Shown piece by piece: positions 41,196 to 48,998 of a stretch of DNA of 64,000 nt. The stretch's first letter is position 1; every line of letters begins with the position of its first letter. The position numbers and the translations under genes are program-made. The notes beneath the pieces were generated by a model. It was not told where the DNA came from and ran no database searches. It was given only the letters and a program-made list of their open reading frames with translations. Source of the DNA: a virus; IMG/VR virus record IMGVR_UViG_3300020186_000013, positions 124,001 through 188,000 of that record; one strand, 5' to 3'.

Positions 41196-42068
41196 TCACA
41201 CCTTTACGGTGCGGGCGATGGCTTGTCGCGTCTCGGACAGGCCGTTCTTCGCCGCCGGTGTGTTGGTGAGGCACTCCAAGATCTGCCACTCCTCGGGGGT
41301 CGGTGGCGGGTCGAACGTGCGGAGGTGAGTGGTCACCTGGTCCCAAACCTTCCATTGGCCCTGGAGGTCGGCGATCGGGATCGTGCACTTGGACGTCGGT
41401 CCGAAGGCCACGTCGGACTCGACGATGCGGATACGAGGGGGCTCGGCCATGACTGCCTTCCATTCTTGGGTGTTGGGGTTGCACCCGTTCGCCACGTAGT
41501 CCTTCACCGCCCGGATCTGGTTCTCCCAGTAGGCGATGAACTCGGCTGCGGCCTCGGGTGTGGCGGACGCCATGCGGCGGCTGGCAGGGGTGTCGTCGGA
41601 GCAGCCGCCGTACGGCGACCGGAGGAAGAAGATGGTCTCCTGGGTCTTGTCGGGCCAGCACTCGGTGTCGAAGCCGACTTCCCGGAACGTGTCCTTGACG
41701 ATCTTCTTACCGGGGCAGCCCTCGACCGCGATGCTCGTTATCTCGTCCGGCACAGTGGTAGTCTCCAGGCACTTTTGGTGGGCGAACTCTTCGCCGTAGT
41801 TGAACACGAACACGCCCTTAGCCTGATACGATCCTCGGCAAACCCGACAGACGTTGAGGAGCTGAGCCTCCTTGACGCTGAGTGTGCCGGTCATCCTCGC
41901 CAGGCACGCGGCACGAAGCTCTTTCATCTTCGCACGCATGTGGGCCAGCTGGTCCTCGTGCGTGTGGTACGCCGCACGAAGCCACTTCAGGGCTTCCTTG
42001 TCGCCGTACTTGAGCACTCGCTCGATCTGCTCGTTGGCCTGCTTGATCTCTTCGTCTGTGCGTGGCAT
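41196..42068 (-). CDS. Coiled-coil protein with Cys-rich segment, unknown
   Basis: The 290-aa product begins with helical, charged sequence (DEEIKQANEQIERVLKYGDK, QLAHMRAKMKELRAACLARM). A possible zinc site follows near residues 73-100 (CRVCRGSYQAKG, FAHQKC), then a mixed domain (CWPDKTQETIFFLRSPYGGC). It ends by a small TGACCC/GGGTCA hairpin at its own stop. No family recognised. It lies directly downstream of two tRNA genes. Confidence 0.6.
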   Translation of the reverse strand: MPRTDEEIKQANEQIERVLKYGDKEALKWLRAAYHTHEDQLAHMRAKMKELRAACLARMTGTLSVKEAQLLNVCRVCRGSYQAKGVFVFNYGEEFAHQKCLETTTVPDEITSIAVEGCPGKKIVKDTFREVGFDTECWPDKTQETIFFLRSPYGGCSDDTPASRRMASATPEAAAEFIAYWENQIRAVKDYVANGCNPNTQEWKAVMAEPPRIRIVESDVAFGPTSKCTIPIADLQGQWKVWDQVTTHLRTFDPPPTPEEWQILECLTNTPAAKNGLSETRQAIARTVKV

Positions 42069-42076
42069 GGAGTTGA

Positions 42077-42150
42077 ACCCACCGGCGGGACTCGAACCCG
42101 CATAATCCCGCTTAGAAGGCGGTCGCTCTACGCGATTGAGCTACGGGAGG
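42077..42150 (-). tRNA. tRNA-Arg (anticodon TCT)
   Basis: The minus strand folds as a cloverleaf: acceptor CCTCCCG with CGGTGGG (one mismatch), D-stem GCTC/GAGC, anticodon loop CTTCTAA on a CCGC/GCGG stem, and T-arm GCGGGTTCGAGTCCCGC. The anticodon TCT reads AGA/AGG. CCA is not encoded. AGA/AGG are rare in this GC-rich coding style, so the tRNA may help particular phage genes. Confidence 0.9.
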
Positions 42151-42154
42151 ATAG

Positions 42155-42226
42155 TCGGGGTGGCAGGACTCGAACCTGCGACTTCATGGTTATGAGCCAT
42201 GCGAGCTGCCTCTGCTCTACACCCCA
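42155..42226 (-). tRNA. tRNA-Met (anticodon CAT)
   Basis: Acceptor TGGGGTG pairs with CACCCCG, the anticodon loop is CTCATAA on CATGG/CCATG, and the T-arm is GCAGGTTCGAGTCCTGC. CCA is not encoded. Elongator Met or a lysidine-modified Ile isoacceptor cannot be separated by eye. It lies four bases from the tRNA-Arg gene, so both come from one transcript. Confidence 0.9.
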
Positions 42227-42352
42227 ATAGTACGTCTGCTGCATCCAAGGACTACAGCAGACGCCCTGTGGCCACGCTGGCGATCCTTCGCCACCGCGAC
42301 AGCGGAGAATCTACCCAAGGCGGTAGACCCGCACAAGTCCAAAAGCCAGTTT
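42227..42352. other. Hairpin-rich leader of the tRNA pair
   Basis: CGTCTGCTG/CAGCAGACG (42233-42263, 13-base loop) and TGGCGA/TCGCCA (42278-42293) are perfect stems upstream of tRNA-Met on the minus strand. They may guide tRNA processing or limit readthrough from the gene ending at 42353. A degenerate palindromic element lies at 42341-42355. Confidence 0.5.
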
Positions 42353-42355
42353 CTA
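42341..42355. repeat. Partial copy of dispersed near-palindromic element
   Basis: AAAGCCAGTTTCTAC keeps the CCAGTTTCTA core of the reverse form and overlaps the stop of the gene ending at 42353. The left arm has decayed. Confidence 0.4.
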
Positions 42356-42586
42356 CACCTTCATCGCGACCTTCTTCGCTTCCTTGATCATCGCGTCGAT
42401 GACGGTGTCTAGCCGCTTGTGCAAGTTGCACCGCAGACGCGGGTGGTCGATCACGGTCGGCGTCATCGACATCACCTGGGACGACTCGACGTCGGAGCAC
42501 TTCTCAGCCCGCCCGTCGAACGTGACCACGTACACCTCGCACTTGACTAGGACCGTTGCCATTTTGATTTCGTCGGCGTTGAGCAT
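42353..42586 (-). CDS. Small protein, unknown
   Basis: From ATG 42586 the product is 77 aa: a beta-forming start (MATVLVKCEVYVVTFDGRAE after a short leader) and a basic helical end (LHKRLDTVIDAMIKEAKKVA). An in-frame ATG at 42562 is an alternative start. It is tightly placed after the glycosyltransferase gene. Compact composition supports a real gene; function unknown. Confidence 0.5.
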   Translation of the reverse strand: MLNADEIKMATVLVKCEVYVVTFDGRAEKCSDVESSQVMSMTPTVIDHPRLRCNLHKRLDTVIDAMIKEAKKVAMKV

Positions 42587-42591
42587 GGTGA

Positions 42592-43362
42592 CTACTTCTC
42601 TGGTGTGATCGACTCCTTTGCTAATGTAGGCCCGCTGACGTGTTCCAACCACACCTGATACACCGCCAAGACGGTTGCCAGCCGAACGCCGGGCCGATTG
42701 TTGAAGTACGTGTAGTCGTCGTGGTGGGCCGGGTTCCACCGGCTGTTCTGCAACGCCCCGCCGTCCTGGGTGCCGTGGCCGATGTGGTGTACGACGCTGC
42801 CGCAGTCCGTAGTCTCGTCCGTAAATAGCTGCATGTCCCGAAACAGCGACGACAGGAAGTAGGCAGCGAAGTAGTTGCCGTCGGTGACGTTACGGACGTG
42901 CTCGGTCTCACGGAACACGGACCGGAAGAACTCGGGCGTCACCCGCAGCCAGTCGAGGTCGACGACGCCAAAGTTGAACCAGTTGGGCCAGTAGTCATCA
43001 CCGCCGTGGTTGCCCATCCACGTGCCCGCGTGCTTGCCCCTGTTGCTTAACTCGGACACGAACCGACACACTTCTCGCTTATCGAGCAAGACCATGTCGT
43101 CGTGCATGAGTAAGGCGTACCTGGCATCGCTCTTGATGGCCGCTGCGAGGCCCAGCAGGTTGCCCATGACGTGGTGCAGGTTGACCTGCGTCCACAGGTG
43201 GGTGTTAAGGCTGTCCGCTTCCTTGGTCGGCGGGCCGTTGGACCCGAGCGGGTCGTTGTCGACCACGATCGTCTGCATCGACCCGCACGTGGACTTGAGG
43301 GCCAGGTCCAGGTACTTGCGGCCAGGCTTGTACTCCCCGGCCGCGACGATCACTACTGCCAT
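42592..43362 (-). CDS. GT2-like glycosyltransferase
   Basis: The ATG at 43362 follows the upstream stop (TGAGATG); 43377 is an in-frame alternative. The 256-aa protein begins MAVVIVAAGEYKPG with TIVVDNDPLGSNG as the second strand, LLGLAAAIKSDARYALLMHD and DMVLL as the DxD-like acidic site, and a His-rich later part (VVHHIGHGTQDG, NPAHHDDYTYF). This matches GT-A fold family 2 enzymes. It belongs to the glycan-modification block; the substrate is unknown. Confidence 0.7.
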   Translation of the reverse strand: MAVVIVAAGEYKPGRKYLDLALKSTCGSMQTIVVDNDPLGSNGPPTKEADSLNTHLWTQVNLHHVMGNLLGLAAAIKSDARYALLMHDDMVLLDKREVCRFVSELSNRGKHAGTWMGNHGGDDYWPNWFNFGVVDLDWLRVTPEFFRSVFRETEHVRNVTDGNYFAAYFLSSLFRDMQLFTDETTDCGSVVHHIGHGTQDGGALQNSRWNPAHHDDYTYFNNRPGVRLATVLAVYQVWLEHVSGPTLAKESITPEK

Positions 43363-43363
43363 C

Positions 43364-44059
43364 TCATCCCACGTCATCCGGCACCTCGACGGTCATGTCA
43401 CGCATGTACTTCCGACTCTTGACCCCGGCATAGGGGTCCCACACAGAGCCGAAGTCGATCAAGGACAGCCGCTGCCCCGCCCAGGCGTGCATCTCATGGA
43501 TCAGGAGCTTGGCGGGCATGCCTGCCGAGAACGACACCACGCTCCCCACGGGTAGCGACTCGGTCGCCGCCTTGACCTCACGCAGCAGGTGGTCGCGGGA
43601 GATGTAGCTGTTCTTCGGGGGGACGGTGATGAACTCCCGGTAGCCCAGGAACTTCTTCAGGCGGGAGAGGTGCGGAGGACCAACCATCACCAGGGGCACG
43701 GACCGCAGGGCTTCGAGCATCGGGCCGAACGTCCTCGCCTGGGAGGCGTTGTGGAACACGTCGGCGTCGATCCAGTCGAGCACGTTCAGGTAGTTCTGGT
43801 CGATCCAGGATTCGATGCGGCCGTCGAACACGCGGCGGGCAAGGCCCTGGAGGCCGAGCACATAGGGCGGCTTGGCCAGCAGGACGTTCTTCAGTTCGGC
43901 ACCCATCTGCGGGAAGTACCGGTGGCCGTCGCAGTTCTGGCCACGGTCCCGGCCGAAGACGGAGTACCATTCTCCGTCGCCCCACCGGCTGAAGGTCACC
44001 GGCTGCCGTGCTACAACCTTCGCCACAAACTCTTCCAGCGGTCGTTCCTTGACCTGCAT
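43364..44059 (-). CDS. GT-D type glycosyltransferase-like protein
   Basis: The ATG at 44059 is preceded by AGGTGA and lies six bases after the pyrE-like stop. The 231-aa product has VTFSRWGDGEWYSVFGRD near residue 20, the F-S-R-[FW]-G-D-G-E motif typical of GT-D fold (DUF1792-type) glycosyltransferases. VMVGPPHLSRLKKFLGYREF and GSVVSFSAGMPAKLLIHEMH follow, as the second Rossmann-like half. It probably transfers a hexose to a glycan built by neighbouring enzymes. Confidence 0.7.
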   Translation of the reverse strand: MQVKERPLEEFVAKVVARQPVTFSRWGDGEWYSVFGRDRGQNCDGHRYFPQMGAELKNVLLAKPPYVLGLQGLARRVFDGRIESWIDQNYLNVLDWIDADVFHNASQARTFGPMLEALRSVPLVMVGPPHLSRLKKFLGYREFITVPPKNSYISRDHLLREVKAATESLPVGSVVSFSAGMPAKLLIHEMHAWAGQRLSLIDFGSVWDPYAGVKSRKYMRDMTVEVPDDVG

Positions 44060-44064
44060 GAGTA

Positions 44065-44766
44065 TCACCTGATGAGGGGCCACTGGGGGCTTGACGGCCT
44101 GAGCCGCATCCATTGCCCCATTTTACCCCACTCCGGCATCTGGTGCAGAGCAGGAGCCTGTCGCACCCGCGTGATCCGGGTCAGCGTCCGCACGATCAGG
44201 TGCGGATATGCGGCCTTGATGACGTCGATCCCGCCCTGCTCCCGGTCGAGGACCGCGATCACCGCCGACGGGAAGACACGCTCGCTCCGCTCCAGCTTCT
44301 GGAGGGCCTGGATCGTCGAGCCGCCCGTGGTGATCACGTCCTCCAGGAGGACGCAGGCGTTGGTCCGCTTGTTCTCCGTCTTGAACTCCACGCCCGAGTA
44401 CGCCGACCCGCGAACGAGTGCGTCCTCGCCGTCCACCGAGCGAGCCGTGCCGTGAGCCTTGGCCTCCATGCGAACGATGAGGGCGGGCAGCAACTGCCCG
44501 TACTCCCACGCCACCTGTGACACGCCCGACGCCAAGGGCACCGCCCCGACGGCCACACCGGCGAAGCAGTCGATGTCGTGCACGCCCGCCAGGGCCTCGC
44601 GGCACGTCGCCACCATCAAAGCTCGACCGGCACACGGGTGCAGCAACGCCGTCTTGACGTCGATGTACTCGGTCGACTTCAGGCCCGACGCCAGGGTGAA
44701 GTCGCCCGTCTTATAGGAGTAGTGCTTCAACAGGGCGTCGATGAGGGTGCGTTCGTCTTCCGTCAT
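44065..44766 (-). CDS. pyrE: Orotate phosphoribosyltransferase
   Basis: OPRT converts orotate and PRPP to OMP in pyrimidine synthesis. The 233-aa protein shows FTLASGLKSTEYIDVKTALL, the substrate-site FxLxSGxxSxxYxD block near residue 22, and the PRPP motif VLLEDVITTGGSTIQALQKL near 140. GGAGACGCC precedes ATG 44766. The C-terminus runs somewhat longer than usual. Together with the ribonucleotide reductase it would raise pyrimidine and deoxynucleotide supply during infection. Confidence 0.9.
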   Translation of the reverse strand: MTEDERTLIDALLKHYSYKTGDFTLASGLKSTEYIDVKTALLHPCAGRALMVATCREALAGVHDIDCFAGVAVGAVPLASGVSQVAWEYGQLLPALIVRMEAKAHGTARSVDGEDALVRGSAYSGVEFKTENKRTNACVLLEDVITTGGSTIQALQKLERSERVFPSAVIAVLDREQGGIDVIKAAYPHLIVRTLTRITRVRQAPALHQMPEWGKMGQWMRLRPSSPQWPLIR

Positions 44767-44795
44767 GGCGTCTCCACAGTGAGTAAGTGGGTGAT

Positions 44796-45188
44796 TCATT
44801 GCGGGATGGGGAGGTGGGCGTAGGCAAACCCCTTGACACCGGCCTCGGCCAGCACCCGCTGGGTCTGCTCGGTTTCCGCCCACTCCTTGGGTGGGTCGGA
44901 GACACCGGCGTCCACGTCCTGCCGCGTTATCACGTTCGCGGCCAGTTCGAGGCTACGCCGGAACCTGGCGACCAGCTCGTCAATGGTGCCGATCCACACG
45001 TCGTGTAGGACGTTGATCGTCTTCTCGCAGGCATCGGTGTCGGTGTCCTTCAGCGAGCAGAGCTTGACCTCCACCTTCCGACTGCACGACTGCGTAATCA
45101 GGATCTTGTCCTTCAGCGGGAACAGACTGGCACCGCCCCCCATGCAGAACCGGGTGGTGTCGATGTTTGGTTTCTTCGCGGGCTCCAC
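44796..45188 (-). CDS. Small soluble protein, unknown
   Basis: GTG at 45188 with AGGAGTTCCC upstream gives 130 aa. Features are a Cys-containing beta-rich start (FCMGGGASLFPLKDKILITQ), a helix (LVARFRRSLELAANVITRQD) and a conserved-looking end (VLAEAGVKGFAYAHLPIPQ). I do not recognise it. It is located between pyrE and the groES-linked genes. Confidence 0.55.
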   Translation of the reverse strand: MEPAKKPNIDTTRFCMGGGASLFPLKDKILITQSCSRKVEVKLCSLKDTDTDACEKTINVLHDVWIGTIDELVARFRRSLELAANVITRQDVDAGVSDPPKEWAETEQTQRVLAEAGVKGFAYAHLPIPQ

Positions 45189-45196
45189 GGGAACTC

Positions 45197-45427
45197 CTAC
45201 TCGGCTCGGGTAATGATGACGTCGCAGTCGTCGGCCTCGATCAAGACGTCATTCACGGGGATAAGAAGTCCGAGGTGGGCTTGCACGCCGAAGGCCGTCG
45301 CCTCGAACTTCACGGACTGGATCGGATGGGCGATGGGGACGCCGTTGAGTTCGATCGTCGCCTTGCCGTCCTTGATGACGAGCTTGAACGAGTCTGCCAC
45401 GGCGTCTCTCCAGGGGGTGTCAGTCAT
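45197..45427 (-). CDS. Small beta-rich protein coupled to groES
   Basis: The ATG at 45427 overlaps the groES end (ATGACTGA), so translation is probably coupled; a TTG-type start 12 bases earlier is also open. The 76-aa product has alternating strands (FKLVIKDGKATIELNGVPIA, VKFEATAFGVQAHLGLLIPV, VLIEADDCDVIITRAE). No family recognised. Confidence 0.55.
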   Translation of the reverse strand: MTDTPWRDAVADSFKLVIKDGKATIELNGVPIAHPIQSVKFEATAFGVQAHLGLLIPVNDVLIEADDCDVIITRAE

Positions 45428-45797
45428 TGCTGCGTTCAACGTAGACGGCGAGGATGTCGTCCTCGCGGACGATGATGGTGTTCTCGCAGCCGGGGACTTC
45501 CACGCCCGCGTACCGGGTGTACAGGACGTGCTGGCCGGTCTTCACCGCGATCGGCTTGACCGTCCCATCGGCCAGCGTGCGGCCGGGGCCAATCACGAGG
45601 ACAGTGCCCATCGACGGCTTGTCCCGAGCCCGATCCGGCAGCAGGATGCCGCCGGGCGTCTTCGTGACGGCCTCATCGGTCAGGATAACCACGCGATCGT
45701 CCAGCGGGTCCACGAACGGTTCCTTCTTCTTGACCGGAGAGTCGGCCGTCTTGGGCGTCTTTTCCAACTCGTGTTTAAGATCGAACGTCTTGGCCAT
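45420..45797 (-). CDS. groES: GroES-like co-chaperonin
   Basis: After a 27-residue charged N-terminal extension (KHELEKTPKTADSPVKKKEP), the 125-aa protein is a complete GroES fold: VDPLDDRVVILTDEAV, a mobile-loop-like TPGGILLPDRARDKPSMGTV, VIGPGR, and the C-terminal VREDDILAVYV. It would cap host GroEL (no groEL is present here) to help fold phage proteins such as the capsid, as with T4 gp31. The N-terminal extension is unusual for cellular GroES. Confidence 0.92.
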   Translation of the reverse strand: MAKTFDLKHELEKTPKTADSPVKKKEPFVDPLDDRVVILTDEAVTKTPGGILLPDRARDKPSMGTVLVIGPGRTLADGTVKPIAVKTGQHVLYTRYAGVEVPGCENTIIVREDDILAVYVERSND

Positions 45798-45898
45798 GTT
45801 GCACCCGAGGTTGGTTGGTGCGTCCCTGCGAAACGAAGTCGGCTACCGTGCCTTCCAGTGTCGGAGCATGGTAGCCGGTGATATTCATAACGGCCAGA

Positions 45899-46498
45899 TC
45901 ACTTGTCCTTCATGTCCATGGTCAGCTCGATCTCCTTCTCAACCGTCATCTTCTCTTGGAGCTTTGCCTGCTCCTCCCTCATCAGCTTGCGTTCGACCTC
46001 GTAGTCGAGCGGCTCCATCGTCGCGACGGCCGCGTTGCGTGCGTCCCAGCCCCTCTTCATCCCCCGGTACTCGGTGTTAAGTGCCTCCCAGTTCTTTCGG
46101 AGAGCGTCAAGGTCCGCCGATGTGCCCGTGAACAACTGGGGCGGCGTCACGATCAAGGTCAGCATCCGGTTGGTCTCTTCGACCAGCGGGACGAGGTCGT
46201 CCGGCGTCTCCAGCCACTTCTTGTGGTCCGCGACGAACACGGCCAGCATCTCGGTGTTCTTGTTCACCGCAGCCACCAACTCGTCTTCTTCCTCGTCCTC
46301 GACAGCCGGAGGCGTTTCCACGACCGGCCAGCCCCAGAACAAGGCCGTCACGCTGTCGGTCAGCAGCCGCAGCAGGCTGTGGACGAAGATGCACCCGAGG
46401 ATCGTGAGCACGAAGCCCGCGACGATGACGATGCAACTGAACAACATCTGCGTCGAGGCGTTCCACTTGGAGAACGCCTCCATCCATTGGTCCTGCAT
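45899..46498 (-). CDS. Membrane protein with coiled-coil tail
   Basis: CCGGAGAG precedes the chosen ATG. The 199-aa product has one or two hydrophobic helices within residues 15-50 (MLFSCIVIVAGFVLTILGCI, FVHSLLRLLTDSVTALFWGW), an acidic patch (EDEEEDEL) and a long charged coiled coil to the end (VERKLMREEQAKLQEKMTVE). Possible roles are lysis, superinfection exclusion or membrane anchoring; nothing decides between them. Confidence 0.6.
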   Translation of the reverse strand: MQDQWMEAFSKWNASTQMLFSCIVIVAGFVLTILGCIFVHSLLRLLTDSVTALFWGWPVVETPPAVEDEEEDELVAAVNKNTEMLAVFVADHKKWLETPDDLVPLVEETNRMLTLIVTPPQLFTGTSADLDALRKNWEALNTEYRGMKRGWDARNAAVATMEPLDYEVERKLMREEQAKLQEKMTVEKEIELTMDMKDK

Positions 46499-46563
46499 TA
46501 CGCTCTCCGGGGGTTCAAAGGCGGTCCACAATCTTGACGGGTTTGTCGGTGTCGACGGCACGG

Positions 46564-47049
46564 TCAAAACATCACGCGGTAGCGGGGACCACGGAGGATG
46601 TAGAGGTTCTGGGGCAACGTCGCGAACGGCATGCTGATGCTGACGACGTCGATCGTGTATCGCTTCTGCAACCACCACTGGAACCCGCGACGGAGGATCT
46701 CGTGGGCGACGGTACGCTTGGCCCGGTCCAGAGCCGACTCCCTGGCCACGAAGGAGCCGCCCGTCATCTGCGTGCGAATCGCGTCCCTGAACGTCTCCCG
46801 CAGCAAGTCCTTGTCGCCCACCAGCCGCAGGGCCGCAGCTACCTTCGGCTCTTCCCACTCGTCGAACCGGTCGGCAAGCACCATCGCCGAGAACTCCAGC
46901 TTGCCGTCCCACAGCTTAGCCAGCTCCTCGCCCACCCACGGGTCGTCGGCCCACATCGGGGCAATCGGCTGGTCGAGTACGTACCCCGCGAGAGCTGCAT
47001 CAAGTGTGCGTTGCACGGCCGCGACCGTAGTCTCCACTTCGGTGCTCAT
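46564..47049 (-). CDS. Helical protein, unknown
   Basis: The ATG at 47049 follows GGAGTGACC and lies two bases after the HNH gene's stop. The 161-aa product is mostly helical (TVAAVQRTLDAALAGYVLDQ, DLLRETFRDAIRTQMTGGSF) with a basic segment (ALDRAKRTVAHEILRRGFQW) and an ending with several strands. It resembles phage small proteins of unknown function. Confidence 0.55.
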   Translation of the reverse strand: MSTEVETTVAAVQRTLDAALAGYVLDQPIAPMWADDPWVGEELAKLWDGKLEFSAMVLADRFDEWEEPKVAAALRLVGDKDLLRETFRDAIRTQMTGGSFVARESALDRAKRTVAHEILRRGFQWWLQKRYTIDVVSISMPFATLPQNLYILRGPRYRVMF

Positions 47050-47051
47050 GG

Positions 47052-47414
47052 TCACTCCGGCTTCTTCGTGGGGTGGGGGTACGTCCGGGCGTGGATCTTG
47101 TCGGCCCAGTCGGCCGCATCCTTGCGGACATCGGGGTTGCGAGACTTCCAGTCGCCTAGGTGCCCAATCCACAGGTGGTGAGTCGGGCACAGGGTGACGA
47201 AGTTGTCGCGTTCGAGTTCCTTGCTCGGGTCCCAGCTGACGGGCATGACGTGGTGAACTTCGACGTTCTCGCGGTTGCCGCAGGCGGCACACCTCGGGTT
47301 GTCCTTCAACCAAGCCGCCCGGTACGACGGCCACTTGCCCGACCGGGCGACCAGCAACTCGATCTGGGGCCGCGTTGGTCCCAGGCCGACGACACGCAAG
47401 AGAAGTCCGATCAT
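47052..47414 (-). CDS. HNH endonuclease
   Basis: The 120-aa protein holds a full HNH/zinc site: CAACG near residue 42, VEVHHVMPVSWDPSKELERD with the catalytic HH, NFVTLCPTHHLWIGH with the second Cys pair and the N/H residues. It is the size of stand-alone phage HNH nucleases involved in packaging or in homing. Its position in an accessory block away from head genes slightly favours homing or DNA damage over packaging. Confidence 0.88.
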   Translation of the reverse strand: MIGLLLRVVGLGPTRPQIELLVARSGKWPSYRAAWLKDNPRCAACGNRENVEVHHVMPVSWDPSKELERDNFVTLCPTHHLWIGHLGDWKSRNPDVRKDAADWADKIHARTYPHPTKKPE

Positions 47415-47440
47415 GGTAACCTTCCGTGGTTATCGCCCAC

Positions 47441-47812
47441 TCACCGCACGAAGATGTGCATGTAGCGGCGTCCGTCCCGTCCCAAGGCCCAGGCCGCTCC
47501 CGCAAAGCGGTAGCGGTCGTAGGTACAGCAGGCACCCCAGCCGAGGTGCGGTGGCCATGCGGCACAACCAGCGGCGGACGCCGATGTGCTGACAGGCAAG
47601 GCCGTGAAATCGTTGGCGGTGTGGCCCTGGATCAGTCGGGCGGCTCGGAAGTCGGCGATGTTCTTGGCCCCCGCCGTCAGGTTGGGGTCCTCGATAAACG
47701 GCGGGAGGCCACGTGCGGCCCGTGCGGCGTTGACCTCTGCAAGGGCGTCGTCGGCGGCGAGGCTGATCGACGCGGTCACCACGCACACGATGAGGGTAGC
47801 GATCCAACGCAT
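47441..47812 (-). CDS. Secreted CAP/SCP-domain protein (short)
   Basis: A signal peptide is clear at the start (MRWIATLIVCVVTASISLA). Mature sequence begins ALAEVNAARAARGLPPFIED, the CAP opening helix (alpha-N-x2-R), followed by AKNIADFRAARLIQGH and a C-terminal strand set ending YMHIFVR. At 123 aa it is at the short end of the CAP superfamily. Such proteins are common in planctomycetes. A phage copy may act on the host envelope. Confidence 0.7.
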   Translation of the reverse strand: MRWIATLIVCVVTASISLAADDALAEVNAARAARGLPPFIEDPNLTAGAKNIADFRAARLIQGHTANDFTALPVSTSASAAGCAAWPPHLGWGACCTYDRYRFAGAAWALGRDGRRYMHIFVR

Positions 47813-47825
47813 TCTTCGTCTCCTG

Positions 47826-48998
47826 TCACTCGGGAACAGGTGGCCTCGGCCGAGGGAACACGTCGTTCTTCTCATGCGGCATCGGGGCCACCTCCACTTG
47901 CCTGAACTCAGCCTTCTTACCGGGGATGAGTCCACGCTTAATGGCTTCTTCCTCGCTGATCCGTTCGAGGCCACGCTTCTTCAGCTCCTCGTCGGACAGC
48001 TTCTCCAGCTCCTTCGGGTCGAGGGAGTTGGCGAGCGGCATCCGCATTGCCTTCAGCATCCACTCCGCTTCACTCACCTTCTTGGTAGTGCCGTCGAGCA
48101 AGAATAGCAAGAACTGCCCGTCCCGCAAGGGCACGGCCAACCTCACCTGGTGGAGGTCCTGGGCCTTGTATACCACACCGCCGTCAGACGCCCGACGGAT
48201 ACATATCGGCTCGCCCGTGGGATCGAAGCCCGAAGCGTTCATGAACACGACCAGGGGGAAGTCGGTGTCCTTAATCAGGGCCTTGTACGGGGCAAGACGA
48301 TCGGGCTGCTGAGCGTTGTCCTCGGCCGTGATGTAGGCGGCGGCGAGACCGTCGGCCGGGACCTCGGTGCCGTTGACGTAGGTGTACCGCACCAGGCCGT
48401 GCCGCTGGTCGAAGTCGACCGTGATCTTAGGCTCCTCCTCGAATGGCTGCACCTTCCAGGTGGCCATCGACGTCTGGCCGGAGATCTTGTCGTACAGCGG
48501 GGAGCCGAGACGTTTGTCCCGGAAGAAGAACGCCAGCAGGATAATGACGGGCACGGACAACAACCACCGCAGCCAACGCGGCCACTTCTTGGGCTCGGGC
48601 AGGCCGAGTTCCTTGACCACTTCCTTCGCGGCCCCCGCGACCTCTTCGGGAGTCTTGGGGTTGTAATAGTTGGGCTTCTTCTTGTCGTCAGGCACGTCCG
48701 TGTCCTCCTCAAAGCTGGTTTCTACATCCCTGTACCGGCTCGCAAGCACCGAGACCACGCGGTCCGACCGGCCGAGGGCGATCACGACATCGTTGTACCC
48801 GAGAGCCCCCTGCACGGTCCCGATCTGGGCGTGGATCAGGTCCAGTTCAGCGTCCGACGGCGGCGGGTCGAGGAACGTCAACGCTGGACCGATCGACGGC
48901 CAGTCCTCGCGGCCCAACTCGAAAATGTCATACGGCAGACCGTTGACGACTACCGAATAGCAGGTGATGACGATACGCCCGGCGATGCTGTCGTGCAT
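47826..48998 (-). CDS. Membrane-anchored protein; frame may be a fusion of two genes
   Basis: The 390-aa frame has a soluble N-part (to about residue 92), a charged hinge, one transmembrane helix near residue 145 (WLRWLLSVPVIILLAFFF) and a beta-rich C-part (ITVDFDQRHGLVRYTYVNGT) with a charged helical tail. Exactly at the hinge lies a copy of the dispersed palindromic element followed by GAGGAGG and a GTG at 48695, as at true gene starts elsewhere. An independent 289-aa gene from 48695, joined in frame to an upstream frame, is therefore plausible. Confidence 0.6.
   Translation of the reverse strand: MHDSIAGRIVITCYSVVVNGLPYDIFELGREDWPSIGPALTFLDPPPSDAELDLIHAQIGTVQGALGYNDVVIALGRSDRVVSVLASRYRDVETSFEEDTDVPDDKKKPNYYNPKTPEEVAGAAKEVVKELGLPEPKKWPRWLRWLLSVPVIILLAFFFRDKRLGSPLYDKISGQTSMATWKVQPFEEEPKITVDFDQRHGLVRYTYVNGTEVPADGLAAAYITAEDNAQQPDRLAPYKALIKDTDFPLVVFMNASGFDPTGEPICIRRASDGGVVYKAQDLHQVRLAVPLRDGQFLLFLLDGTTKKVSEAEWMLKAMRMPLANSLDPKELEKLSDEELKKRGLERISEEEAIKRGLIPGKKAEFRQVEVAPMPHEKNDVFPRPRPPVPE
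48712..48725. repeat. Partial palindromic element at an in-frame gene junction
   Basis: AAGCTGGTTTCTAC retains the core of the dispersed element. It is immediately followed on the minus strand by GAGGAGG and, eight bases on, the internal GTG at 48695, the same arrangement as the intergenic copies. Confidence 0.4.

Noticed and set aside
42233-42263. A third tRNA or tmRNA-like gene upstream of tRNA-Met
   Set aside because: Only isolated hairpins are present; there is no TTCGA T-loop, no anticodon arm and no acceptor pairing.
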